A stretch of DNA of 64,000 nt, taken from assembly GCF_011759375.1 (NCBI RefSeq), contig NZ_JAARML010000004.1:558001-622000 (forward strand). The letters run 5' to 3'. Under the pieces are notes generated by a model. That model was given only the letters and a program-made list of their open reading frames with translations. It searched no databases and was not told the origin of the DNA. Made by a program: the position numbers and the translations under genes. Positions 43,568 to 51,552 of the stretch are shown here, piece after piece; the stretch's first letter is position 1; each line of letters starts with the position of its first letter. Source of the DNA: Paraflavitalea devenefica. GTDB taxonomy: Bacteria > Bacteroidota > Bacteroidia > Chitinophagales > Chitinophagaceae.

Positions 43568-43575
43568 TATCTTTG
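43568..43575 (+). promoter_or_regulatory. Promoter -7 element of the ModF-like gene
   Basis: TATCTTTG, exact TAnnTTTG, 24 bp before the ATG at 43600. No TTG at 17-23 bp upstream, because that interval is occupied by the preceding terminator. Confidence 0.5.
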
Positions 43576-43599
43576 CACGAATTTTTAAGCAGGGATATT

Positions 43600-45057
43600 A
43601 TGCAGGAGATATTATTACAACTGGAACAGGTGACTGTAAAGCTGGGCGCACAAAAGATACTGGACAATATTGATCTTACCATTCATCCCGGAGAGCACTG
43701 GGCTGTTACAGGCCAATCGGGCAGCGGCAAAACAGTGCTGGCCCATACCCTCGCCGGCAGGCATTTCTTCAGTGGTCATATTCACACCTCATTCGATGCG
43801 CCTGAAACGTTTCATCATTCCATTGTGGTGGTGGAACAACAACACCGCTTTAAGGACCTCACCAACCGGAGTGATTTTTATTACCAGCAACGTTTTAATT
43901 CCTTCGATGCAGAACAAACTGCCACCGTAGCACAGGAACTATCCAACTACATTACGCCGGCCAACGAAGCCGCCGCCGCACAATGGATATCCCTGCTGCA
44001 GATCAATAGCCTGATGGAGGAGCCCCTGATACAACTTTCCAACGGGGAGAATAAAAGATTGCAACTGACGATTGCTTTGTTGCAGGAACCCAGGCTGCTG
44101 GTGCTGGATAATCCTTTTGTAGGACTGGATGTAGATGGCCGGCAGATCCTGCACCAGATCCTTGGCAAGATCAGCACTACAGGCATTACCCTGTTGCTGA
44201 TCACTACCCCCGATCAGCTATCGCCCTGCATTACGCATGTAGCCACTTTAGAAAAAGGCGTATTGATGAATGCGGTTCCGGCAGCACAATACAAAGCGCC
44301 GGAGCCGGAAACAATAGCTCTTCCGGTATCTTCAGCCACCTTGCAGTCAATCACCGGTGTAGCGGATGCCGATTTTATGACCGCTATTAAAATGGTGGAT
44401 GTAACCATACAATACGAAGGGAAATACATTCTGCAGCACATTGACTGGCAAGTAAACCGCGGGGAGCGCTGGAGTGTATCAGGCGCCAATGGTGCGGGCA
44501 AGTCTACCCTGCTGAGCCTTATTACCGGCGATAACCCACAGGCTTATGCCAATGAGATCTATTTGTTCGACCGGCGTCGGGGCAGCGGGGAAAGCATCTG
44601 GGATATCAAGAAGAAGACAGGTTATGTATCGCCTGAGATGCATTTATATTTTGATTATACGGCTACCTGCTTCCAGGCTATTGCCTCGGGATTGTTTGAC
44701 ACCATTGGCCTGTTCAGGATATTGACTGCCGAACAGGAAGCGCTGGTGTATCAGTGGATCAGCCTGATGCAGCTGGATGCCAAGACGCATCATGGCCTTT
44801 CCAGGTTATCGGCAGGAGAACAAAGGCTGGCCTTACTGGCAAGGGCATTAATCAAGCATCCGGCGCTGCTCATACTGGATGAACCCTGTCAGGGCCTGGA
44901 TGCCGCACATACGCAATTGTTCCGCCAACTGGTAGATGCCATCTGTGCGCATTCGCCCACTACCCTGGTGTATGTAAGTCATTACCGGTCCGAAATCCCG
45001 GCCTGTGTAGATAAGTTCCTGCACCTGGAGAAAGGGAAAGCGACCATTACGGCCTGA
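43600..45057 (+). CDS. Double ABC ATPase, ModF/PhrA-like
   Basis: 485 residues from the ATG at 43600 (MQEILLQLEQVTVKLGAQKI); an upstream TTG frame overlaps the -7 promoter element. There are two soluble ABC domains and no membrane segments, the layout of ModF (also called PhrA). NBD1: Walker A GQSGSGKTVLAH (~36), signature LSNGENKRLQL, Walker B LLVLDNPFVGLD, in which the catalytic Glu is replaced by Asn. NBD2: Walker A GANGAGKSTLLS, signature LSAGEQRLALL and canonical LLILDEPCQGLD. One ATP site is therefore expected to be impaired. No molybdate transporter is adjacent, although a molybdenum hydroxylase cluster lies 8.5 kb downstream. Confidence 0.82.
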   Translation: MQEILLQLEQVTVKLGAQKILDNIDLTIHPGEHWAVTGQSGSGKTVLAHTLAGRHFFSGHIHTSFDAPETFHHSIVVVEQQHRFKDLTNRSDFYYQQRFNSFDAEQTATVAQELSNYITPANEAAAAQWISLLQINSLMEEPLIQLSNGENKRLQLTIALLQEPRLLVLDNPFVGLDVDGRQILHQILGKISTTGITLLLITTPDQLSPCITHVATLEKGVLMNAVPAAQYKAPEPETIALPVSSATLQSITGVADADFMTAIKMVDVTIQYEGKYILQHIDWQVNRGERWSVSGANGAGKSTLLSLITGDNPQAYANEIYLFDRRRGSGESIWDIKKKTGYVSPEMHLYFDYTATCFQAIASGLFDTIGLFRILTAEQEALVYQWISLMQLDAKTHHGLSRLSAGEQRLALLARALIKHPALLILDEPCQGLDAAHTQLFRQLVDAICAHSPTTLVYVSHYRSEIPACVDKFLHLEKGKATITA

Positions 45058-45091
45058 TTTGCAATGGGTGGCCCACATTTTTTGGAAGAAG

Positions 45092-45124
45092 TTTGCATCA
45101 TATCACTGTCTTTCCTTACTTTTG
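45092..45124 (+). promoter_or_regulatory. tRNA-Lys promoter
   Basis: TTTG (45092-45095), 21-bp spacer, TACTTTTG (45117-45124, exact TAnnTTTG), 53 bp before the tRNA. Confidence 0.6.
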
Positions 45125-45177
45125 CAATCCCTTTTACGTTTTGCTGACAAATAGCGGATAGAAGAGGAGGAAAAATA

Positions 45178-45251
45178 GACTCCCTAGCTCAGTTGGTTAG
45201 AGCTACTGACTCTTAATCAGTAGGTCCTGGGTTCGAGTCCCAGGGGGGTCA
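45178..45251 (+). tRNA. tRNA-Lys (anticodon CTT)
   Basis: Folds as a standard 74-nt cloverleaf. The acceptor is GACTCCC / GGGGGTC with one wobble, the D stem GCTC/GAGC with AGTTGGTTA loop, and the anticodon stem ACTGA/TCAGT with loop CTCTTAA giving CTT. The T stem is CTGGG/CCCAG with loop TTCGAGT, and the discriminator A is followed by genomic CC. It reads AAG lysine codons. It marks the left edge of the accessory region. Confidence 0.97.
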
Positions 45252-45260
45252 CCGAGTCGG

Positions 45261-45295
45261 ACAGGTTTCCAGTTTTGGAAACCTGTTCTGTTTTT
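45261..45295 (+). terminator. Terminator after tRNA-Lys
   Basis: 10-bp perfect stem ACAGGTTTCC (45261-45270) / GGAAACCTGT (45277-45286), loop AGTTTT, followed by TCTGTTTTT. Confidence 0.9.
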
Positions 45296-45503
45296 ATCTC
45301 CGCAGAAGCCGTGCCCAGTACTGTTATAATTCAATCAAGTCGTTATACTTCCATCCTGGCGGGGATCATCAATCTCAAAAAACGATTCGGCTAACTTAGC
45401 CTTTCATGCAATCACCCTATTAAGTATGACAACTTGCTTGTTTTAAAAAGTTTTATCTTTATTTAATAGACTGCAATTTTACAGTCTAAAGTCTAATATA
45501 TAG
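45296..45503. other. AT-rich spacer between tRNA-Lys and the cassette
   Basis: Non-coding. Contains the first copy of the 12-bp direct repeat and, near 45467-45486, a small palindrome AGACTG-N8-CAGTCT. The abrupt change to GC-rich sequence begins soon after 45504. Confidence 0.5.
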
Positions 45504-46924
45504 TTATGTAACCTTACGATTCGGAGGACCTATGGGCAGAAACATCATCATCTGTGCATCGTGGTTCGGCCTGATATCCCTGACGCTATGTTTGATCAAT
45601 CCCGCAGCAGCCCAGGTCGATCAGCAACGTGCTGAAGCCTACTTCAAAGAGGCCGCGGCTATCTGTGAACGTGATAGCGGACGGCTTTGGGGCGTCTCTT
45701 TATGTGGGCCGATGGTGTTCGCAGACGCGCGGACGCGAACGCTCGCGACAAATCAACCTCGTCCGGCAGACAATTGGCCTCAGGTTCTTGGCTTCACGAA
45801 TGCGCCGCTCGAGTGGGGTGGCTCGCGTTGGGTCGCCTACATGTGGGACTTCACAACGGCCCTGCCGACTCCGCGTGCACGGCGCGAGTTCATGTTGCAC
45901 GAGCTGTTTCACCGCATTCAACCGGACCTCGGGCTGATTACCCTTTCCGGACAGAATGCGCATCTGGACACGGTCGAAGCACGAATATGGCTACAACTCG
46001 AGTGGCGCGCACTGGCGCGGGCGCTCGATCAGTCTGGTGAAGACCGTAAGCGCGCGGTAAGCGATGCGTTCGCCTTCCGGTCTGCACGCCGTTCCCAGTT
46101 TGCCAATGCTGCGGAGAACGAGCGCGTCGAAGAAATCCGGGAAGGTCTCGCTCAATACACCGGCATCGTCGCCACGGCCGACTCACGCGCTGAGGCAGTC
46201 GCCAGCACGATCGGGCACTTGGCCGCGGCTGAAGGGCACGAGACGTTTCTGCAACAAGCCTATGTAACCGGTACGGCGTACGGGGTTCTTCTTGATGACG
46301 CGTCAGAGGATTGGAGGCGCAGCGTGCACAGCAACTCAGATCTCGGGCAGATGCTGATGGCGGCTCTCGGGATCAGGCCAACTGCGGACGCGGTCGAAGC
46401 TTCGGCGCGGTACGGTGGCGTGGAGATCCGCTCCGCGGAACAGGCGCGCGAAAAGCAGCGAAAAGCCCGCATGCTCGAACTGCGGAACCGCTTTGTCGAT
46501 GGCCCTGTGCTTCTCGTTCCGTCAGGTGGTGGCGCAACGTTTAACGCGGTAGGAGCCACGCCCATTCCTGGAGTCGGGACGGTGTTCGTCTTGCCGTATC
46601 GCACCAAGGGTGAATGGGGCACGTTGGAGGCAACAAACGGCGTCCTGATAAGCGACGACGGCAAGCGACGGCTGCCTGGACCGATTCGCATTGAAGGCGC
46701 CAATATCAGTGGCGACGGCTGGACGGTGACAGTTGCTTCAGGGTGGACCGTGCGTTCTGGACCTCGGTCCGGCGATTACCAGATCATTCGCGATCCGTAG
46801 TAGGTGAATCGGGAACACTATACAGGTACGCTGGCTAACACCACGTTGCGGCCGACGAGCCGCGTGCAATGAAAACCAAGTCTAAAGGGAGTTCTCGGGC
46901 TGCTCGTGGCTGAATGTGAAGCCG
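45504..46924 (+). mobile_element. Probable integron gene cassette (one ORF plus attC-like site)
   Basis: A 1421-bp unit of high-GC DNA set between AT-rich flanks. It has the economy of a cassette: 28 bp before the start codon, a single ORF, and 32 bp after the stop an attC-like site ending at G46924. Both edges show the G^TTA pattern of tyrosine-type integron integrase recombination (TAG^TTATGT on the left, GCCG^TTATTA on the right). The boundaries are inferred from this pattern and the composition shift. No integron integrase gene or second cassette is visible, so it would be a stray insertion at a secondary G^TT site. Confidence 0.65.
45532..46800 (+). CDS. Secreted gluzincin-like metalloprotease, foreign origin
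   Basis: 422 residues with a signal peptide (IIICASWFGLISLTLCLINPAAA, cut near 28). The zinc motif H-E-L-F-H (~124, in FMLHELFHRIQPDLG) and downstream EGLAQYTG (~203) give an HExxH plus Glu layout like peptidase-MA/gluzincin proteins. The rest is Ala/Arg-rich with a C-terminal beta region (GVGTVFVLPYRTKGEWGTLE). Codons are strongly GC-ending (GCG, CGC, GAC, CTC), unlike every neighbour. A near-consensus Shine-Dalgarno GGAGG (45523-45527) precedes the ATG, which is rare in Bacteroidota genes and points to a proteobacterial-type donor. Substrate unknown. Expression in the new host is uncertain, since no Bacteroidota promoter was seen. Confidence 0.8.
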   Translation: MGRNIIICASWFGLISLTLCLINPAAAQVDQQRAEAYFKEAAAICERDSGRLWGVSLCGPMVFADARTRTLATNQPRPADNWPQVLGFTNAPLEWGGSRWVAYMWDFTTALPTPRARREFMLHELFHRIQPDLGLITLSGQNAHLDTVEARIWLQLEWRALARALDQSGEDRKRAVSDAFAFRSARRSQFANAAENERVEEIREGLAQYTGIVATADSRAEAVASTIGHLAAAEGHETFLQQAYVTGTAYGVLLDDASEDWRRSVHSNSDLGQMLMAALGIRPTADAVEASARYGGVEIRSAEQAREKQRKARMLELRNRFVDGPVLLVPSGGGATFNAVGATPIPGVGTVFVLPYRTKGEWGTLEATNGVLISDDGKRRLPGPIRIEGANISGDGWTVTVASGWTVRSGPRSGDYQIIRDP

Positions 46925-46930
46925 TTATTA
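46833..46930 (+). other. attC-like recombination site
   Basis: The left outer core GGCTAAC (46833-46839) pairs with GTTA (46924-46927). Inner arms TGCGGCC-G-ACGAGC (46847-46860) and GCTCGT-GGCTGAA (46902-46914) pair with one mismatch and one wobble and leave a single extrahelical G (46854), a hallmark of folded attC. The GCCGACG block, the CTAACA...CGTT spacing and the closing AAGCCGTTA resemble Xanthomonas/environmental attC sites as I remember them. The right core does not fully match GTTRRRY, as expected if the last bases now come from the insertion site. Confidence 0.65.
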
Positions 46931-47099
46931 TATAATATCAAATCCATCTCTTTTAAAGTAATTAGGCATAATGGCTCGGGTATCGCCGAAGGCGGGGAAT
47001 TTCAGTACTACCGCTCAATAGAATTACAACTGAGAGTATTCAATCAAGTGCGTCAAAGTGATGGCATTTCCTACCTGTCTGTATGCTAGGTTTGGTCGT

Positions 47100-50072
47100 C
47101 TAAACAAGTCTTTCCTCCAGAGCATCCTTCCATAAAACAAAGCCTTTACGTTCGTCAGAATAATCATGCAACACCCTACAGAAACCGACAGGATTAGTTT
47201 CAAGAAAGGCCTGCCGACCCTCATTACGGATTTGGTTGAGTTGTTTATCTATTTCCATAATACCCTGCTTTAGAGCTATGATATTTTTAGGCAAATGCCA
47301 TATATAGGTAGCTTCATCAGTATCCAAGGTCTCCATAACAACATGGTATTGCTCATTTCCTGATAACAGAAAAACAAAGGCGAACGGGCTTAATATAAAA
47401 CGAATCTTAAGTATACCTCCTTCGTGTTTTTCTGCCAGGTAATGTAATTGTTTCTGATGCCTATAGTTTCCTTTCGATAGCACATCTGAAAGCAACTCTT
47501 CGCCTGACTCATAGACGCTCTTTACTGTCCCGCTAAGGTTTTCGTTTAAGCCGTAATCCTGCGATATGAGCTTTTTACCAAAAAAGTTCTTATCAACAAA
47601 ACGAAACCGTACACTTTCCACAACTTCCCTGTTAAGCTCTTCGAGATCAGAAGAGGTTGCAGACAAGGCTGTAATTGTATTTCGATTGTTTAGAACTACT
47701 GAAATATGTACTGCTACTGATCTGGCCTTAAAAAACTTTTCAAAATAAGGTTTGAGCACTTCAAACTCAGGGCGAATATTCAGGTTTTCTATATCGAAGC
47801 TTAATTCGCCGGCATATTCAGGTATCCTGTGCCGGAACTGAAAGCTGCCATAAAGAAACTCCAGGTCTTCTATTTTAACGTTAACAGTTCTTTCTATAAT
47901 TATTTCTTCCTGTGTGGGTTGCTCTCCGCTAACATTTTCTTCACCAGGTAAATCAAATAATGTCCGTTGCTTTTCCAGTTTTCGGTAGTAGACATTCCTT
48001 TTCAGGAACATTCGGTTGAGGTAGTCAATCTTACTATCCCTGTAATCATAGATCGTTGGACTTATTTCCGAACGTTGTACCCTGCCTATATACTGAATCA
48101 GTTTGCCCTTAAAAGAAAAAGGATAAACCAGGAACAGGCACTGAACATTTTGCAGATCTGATCCTTCGCCGAAAAATTGTCCGGTAGTAATCAAAGCCTG
48201 AAAATTCCCTGTTTTCAACAGCTTACATTTAGCGTTCCTGTTGTTTTCTGAGTCATCTCCACAAAGCGTTATGGTTTCAAAAGACTGCTTGAGATATTGT
48301 TCAAGACTGTCAATATGCTCCTTCCTTCCTGTCAGGATCACAATCTTTCGTCCTTTGCTTAATTCGCTTACAACATCTTTTAATATCAGTTTATTTCGTT
48401 CCGAATCATGGATCAGTATTTTAGATAGGGTTTCAAATCTGTCGGTCTTTGCATTGAAAGGGACTTCCAGGGAAGTATTCCGAATAATAATTTCAGGGGA
48501 ATTTGTGGTTGAGAGTTGTTCGGTACGAACTTCTGCAATTATTTCACCCAAATGGATAAATATCAGTTTGCCATCATTGTACTTCCTGAATGGCGTTGCT
48601 GTTAATCCATAGAGGTAACGTGAATTAAACTTGCCAATGGCATTACGGAATGTTTCAGCGGGGACATGGTGGCACTCATCTACTATTATTAATCCAAAAG
48701 CATCAGCCAGGCTTTGCAGATCAGCTTTTACCAGACTCTGTATGGTTGCGACAGTAACTCTTTCTCCAACTTTTATCTTTCCTTGCCCAATTTTCCCAAT
48801 ATCTTTTTGTGGGATGCCCAAAAAGGCTTCAATTCTTTCCATCCATTGCTGGGCCAGCTGCTTTCGATGAACAATGATAAGCGACGGCTGTTGCTTATCG
48901 GCTATCATTTTCAACGCCAACACTGTTTTACCTGAACCGGGTGGCGCAACAACAACTCCCATGTCCTTTTTGCTGATGGCTTCCATGCATTCCTGTTGAT
49001 GAGGGCGTAAGGTTGCCTGAAATGAAAAGGGAACAAGTTGATGTGTCTTTCTTTGGTCAGCTAAATTATACGCAATACCATTGTCACGGCAAAATCGGAT
49101 CAGTTTTCCTATAAATCCTTTAGGCAAAAGAATACTATTGCCTTGCTCTTCGATGAATCGAAAATATCGTTCTGTACCGAAAGTATTCCTCCCGCTATTC
49201 TTTTTGATAATAAATTCAGTATTCAGGAAATTCAGTTCTTCTTTGATAAAAATAAATAGAGCCGGGACTATAGCACTCCGGTTCAAATGAATATCATGCT
49301 TTAAAGCAATGGTAAGATTGCTTGTATAACTTTCAGAGTTATGATTGGATTCCAACCTCGAAAACAAAGCCTCAAGTTGCCTTACAGGTATTCTTTGTAT
49401 TTGCCCGATAAATTGCCATTGGTCTGCATAAGGCTGCAAAGTAGAAGGATCAATAAAACAACTGTTTCCCTGCTGCAGGGAAACACCATTTAATGGTAAT
49501 GCGATGAGATTGCCTAATCCCTTTCCCGAAAGATAATCCTGGTTTGGAAACAGCCTGTCAAAACTGGTATTTTTATCAAATGCTGATACTATACCGGATG
49601 ATGTAAGTAATGACAGGACCAACTTCCGGCTTTTATATGCTGGAAATGGATGCTCAAAAAAGATCCAAACATGCCCACCGTTTCCCGATCGTGAACGTTC
49701 AAGATATGCAGGAATGCCAACTTCACTGCAAGCACGGATAAACTTATGTGCTGATTCTACCCAGCCTCCCTCATCAAAGTCTGCCGCAATAAACCATGAA
49801 GCATTATCAGGGAGAAGGGGATATAATCCGATGAGCTGCTCACCGTTGAGATGCTTGACAATCTGCTCATCCGTCAATTGGAGGTAAGATTTATCAGGAT
49901 AGTTCTGAAAAGTACCGCCTTTCATTTTATGAGCACGAAAACGATAAGGATCAAAAAAGTAAGCAGGCATATAGCCACTCTTTTTATCTTTTTCCCACCG
50001 TATAGCAAAAACATCTTCCCGTCCTTTAAAAAGAGACTTGAATAAGGATATATTTTTAGCTAAGAATTGCAT
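47100..50072 (-). CDS. AEP-TOTE primase-like domain fused to SF2 helicase
   Basis: 990 residues. The N-terminal archaeo-eukaryotic primase-like domain shows the metal motif AADFDEGG (D-x-D near residue 95) and SGNGGHVWIFFEHP (His near 133), as in the TOTE conflict-system primase family. The SF2 helicase follows: Walker A VVVAPPGSGKTVLAL (~370-384), DECHH (~465), GLTATPFR, GRKIVILTGRKEHI, and motif VI QYIGRVQRSE (~660). The last ~280 residues are not recognised and lack an obvious nuclease motif. Its start overlaps the AbiEii stop by 17 bp, so translation is probably coupled to the toxin-antitoxin pair. Role in genome defence is inferred from the family name and context. Confidence 0.85.
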   Translation of the reverse strand: MQFLAKNISLFKSLFKGREDVFAIRWEKDKKSGYMPAYFFDPYRFRAHKMKGGTFQNYPDKSYLQLTDEQIVKHLNGEQLIGLYPLLPDNASWFIAADFDEGGWVESAHKFIRACSEVGIPAYLERSRSGNGGHVWIFFEHPFPAYKSRKLVLSLLTSSGIVSAFDKNTSFDRLFPNQDYLSGKGLGNLIALPLNGVSLQQGNSCFIDPSTLQPYADQWQFIGQIQRIPVRQLEALFSRLESNHNSESYTSNLTIALKHDIHLNRSAIVPALFIFIKEELNFLNTEFIIKKNSGRNTFGTERYFRFIEEQGNSILLPKGFIGKLIRFCRDNGIAYNLADQRKTHQLVPFSFQATLRPHQQECMEAISKKDMGVVVAPPGSGKTVLALKMIADKQQPSLIIVHRKQLAQQWMERIEAFLGIPQKDIGKIGQGKIKVGERVTVATIQSLVKADLQSLADAFGLIIVDECHHVPAETFRNAIGKFNSRYLYGLTATPFRKYNDGKLIFIHLGEIIAEVRTEQLSTTNSPEIIIRNTSLEVPFNAKTDRFETLSKILIHDSERNKLILKDVVSELSKGRKIVILTGRKEHIDSLEQYLKQSFETITLCGDDSENNRNAKCKLLKTGNFQALITTGQFFGEGSDLQNVQCLFLVYPFSFKGKLIQYIGRVQRSEISPTIYDYRDSKIDYLNRMFLKRNVYYRKLEKQRTLFDLPGEENVSGEQPTQEEIIIERTVNVKIEDLEFLYGSFQFRHRIPEYAGELSFDIENLNIRPEFEVLKPYFEKFFKARSVAVHISVVLNNRNTITALSATSSDLEELNREVVESVRFRFVDKNFFGKKLISQDYGLNENLSGTVKSVYESGEELLSDVLSKGNYRHQKQLHYLAEKHEGGILKIRFILSPFAFVFLLSGNEQYHVVMETLDTDEATYIWHLPKNIIALKQGIMEIDKQLNQIRNEGRQAFLETNPVGFCRVLHDYSDERKGFVLWKDALEERLV

Positions 50073-50982
50073 TGACCAATATTCGAAGTTTTTCTACAGC
50101 TTGATGATACGAAAGAAGATTGTGATCCGGGGCATAAGACATACCTCTCACAAACCTGTCATATTCTTGTACATACTCTTTTTCTCCTTCAAGAATCTCC
50201 ATCATCAAGTTCAACTTTTGCACTATTGTCATACCCGCCGTTCTTACAGAACGCTGATCATCATTTTTGACGGTTTGAATAACTAATGTTTTAAACAAAG
50301 GATGTTTTACAGCCAGGTCACTCATAATAGCCAAATCATGTATATGGCGAACAACAGTAGGATCATCATTTTCCGAGCCGCGGACCCTGTTAGGAATACG
50401 CCAGGCTATAGCACTCAGTTTATCACAGGCATTCTCTGCAGGATCAGTGCAATCTATTTTGGCAACTTCCGGCGACTTTTTGGCTAACTCATTAACCAAA
50501 GAAGACACAGGTAACTGCAGGGCAGGAAGCTCCAGATTCATCACTGTAAATTCAATCAGGATATGAGGCCGAAGAGCATTTTCCGGTGGAAAATAAGAGG
50601 AATATTCAATTTCTATAGCTATAAAGCGATTACCGTTTCCTGCATATACTTTTTCATCTTCCAGTTGGAAGACCGTTTTAAAGCTGGAAATAATATTGCT
50701 TTTAAATGCTGAAAGTAATGCCCGTTGCTTGCTTTGGCTTAAAGTATTCAGCCCGGGAGCAACTACCCGGAAATCAGTATCCTCTGAAAAACGTTGCAAC
50801 AACCTATGAGCCTTGGATAAAGCAGTTCCACCAGTAAAAATAATTTGGAAATCCTGGAAGGATATTCCTCCTGCTATTTTAATTACTTGAGTAACATACC
50901 AATCTTTTTCTACAAATGAAGGACTTATGCCTATTATTGAAGCGACCTCTTCAATAATACTTTTATCAGGAAGCACGTTCAT
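50056..50982 (-). CDS. AbiEii/AbiGii-family nucleotidyltransferase toxin
   Basis: 308 residues. The nucleotidyltransferase signature is IIFTGGTALSKAHRLLQRFS followed by EDTDFRV (GG[ST] plus DxD, residues ~48-75), typical of AbiEii toxins. AbiEii-type enzymes transfer nucleotides to targets such as tRNA and arrest growth, usually on phage infection. The N-terminal IIGISPSFVEKDWYVTQVIK is also characteristic. Length is normal. The start overlaps the upstream DUF6088 gene by 17 bp and the stop overlaps the TOTE gene by 17 bp. The pair forms a type IV-like toxin-antitoxin module. Confidence 0.9.
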   Translation of the reverse strand: MNVLPDKSIIEEVASIIGISPSFVEKDWYVTQVIKIAGGISFQDFQIIFTGGTALSKAHRLLQRFSEDTDFRVVAPGLNTLSQSKQRALLSAFKSNIISSFKTVFQLEDEKVYAGNGNRFIAIEIEYSSYFPPENALRPHILIEFTVMNLELPALQLPVSSLVNELAKKSPEVAKIDCTDPAENACDKLSAIAWRIPNRVRGSENDDPTVVRHIHDLAIMSDLAVKHPLFKTLVIQTVKNDDQRSVRTAGMTIVQKLNLMMEILEGEKEYVQEYDRFVRGMSYAPDHNLLSYHQAVEKLRILVNAILS

Positions 50983-51379
50983 AATAGACCGAGGCCCCCT
51001 TATAACCTATTTTACGGCTGATTCTATTACTAACTCCAATTAACCTGCCTGTTGGAACCTGGGTGGACCTGCCAGCCTGGTAGTCGATTTCTGCTTTGGT
51101 AGGACTTACCTTTATCCCCAGTCGCTTCATGGCTTCCCTTGCAAGGATAGGTAATGGTTCTACTGGCAGGGTTTCTCCCGTCAATGACGATATTTTAGCT
51201 TTCGCATAAAGCCCATAACCAATTTTAACGATTCTCCCCTTCCGGATTAATTGCAGCAATGCCCTCCCTACCTGGTCATATCCACCCAAATCAATGAAGT
51301 CCTCACGCAATAGGATATTAGACTTTTTCCGGGCGATCCGGCTAAGAATCCTGCTTTCTATCGTTTTGTTGTTATTCAT
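50966..51379 (-). CDS. DUF6088 / AbiEi-like antitoxin
   Basis: 137 residues. The N-terminal winged-helix part (ILSRIARKKSNILLREDFID, then VGRALLQLIRKGRIVKIGYG) resembles the AbiEi antitoxin HTH, and the rest (LGIKVSPTKAEIDYQAGRST, GRLIGVSNRISRKIGYKG) matches DUF6088, which pairs with AbiEii-family toxins. It likely autoregulates the operon. Two 13-bp direct repeats lie just upstream, overlapping the promoter. First gene of the three-gene operon with the toxin and the TOTE primase-helicase. Confidence 0.85.
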   Translation of the reverse strand: MNNNKTIESRILSRIARKKSNILLREDFIDLGGYDQVGRALLQLIRKGRIVKIGYGLYAKAKISSLTGETLPVEPLPILAREAMKRLGIKVSPTKAEIDYQAGRSTQVPTGRLIGVSNRISRKIGYKGASVYYERAS

Positions 51380-51402
51380 TGATTGTCAGTAACTAAATTA
51401 AA

Positions 51403-51439
51403 CAAAAATACGACAATTACTTTAAGCAAAAATACGACA
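51403..51439 (-). promoter_or_regulatory. Promoter and direct-repeat operator of the AbiE-TOTE operon
   Basis: CAAAAATACGACA occurs at 51403-51415 and 51427-51439, exactly 24 bp apart. On the minus strand each contains TATTTTTG (exact TAnnTTTG). The proximal copy is 24 bp from the antitoxin ATG and is the likely -7. The distal copy's TTG could act as -33, but the spacing (16 bp) is short. The repeats are good candidates for antitoxin binding. Confidence 0.6.
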
Positions 51440-51552
51440 TATTTAAGATATTACCAATAGCTTAGGTCTTCTAATACCCAAACGATGAACATCTCATTTT
51501 CAACAGGTTATGGGCGAATTATTAGTCGATTTCACAGGCAGTTCATGTAGCA

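Larger units (their letters stand above)
45329..47049. repeat. 12-bp direct repeat pair flanking the cassette region
   Basis: ATTCAATCAAGT occurs at 45329-45340 and again at 47038-47049 in the same orientation, on either side of the GC-rich cassette. It may be a remnant of an insertion or a chance match in AT-rich DNA. Confidence 0.3.

Noticed and set aside
45331..45400. A second attC site upstream of the cassette
   Set aside because: GTTA and TAAC cores occur in the wrong order (GTTA first), and the inner sequences do not pair.
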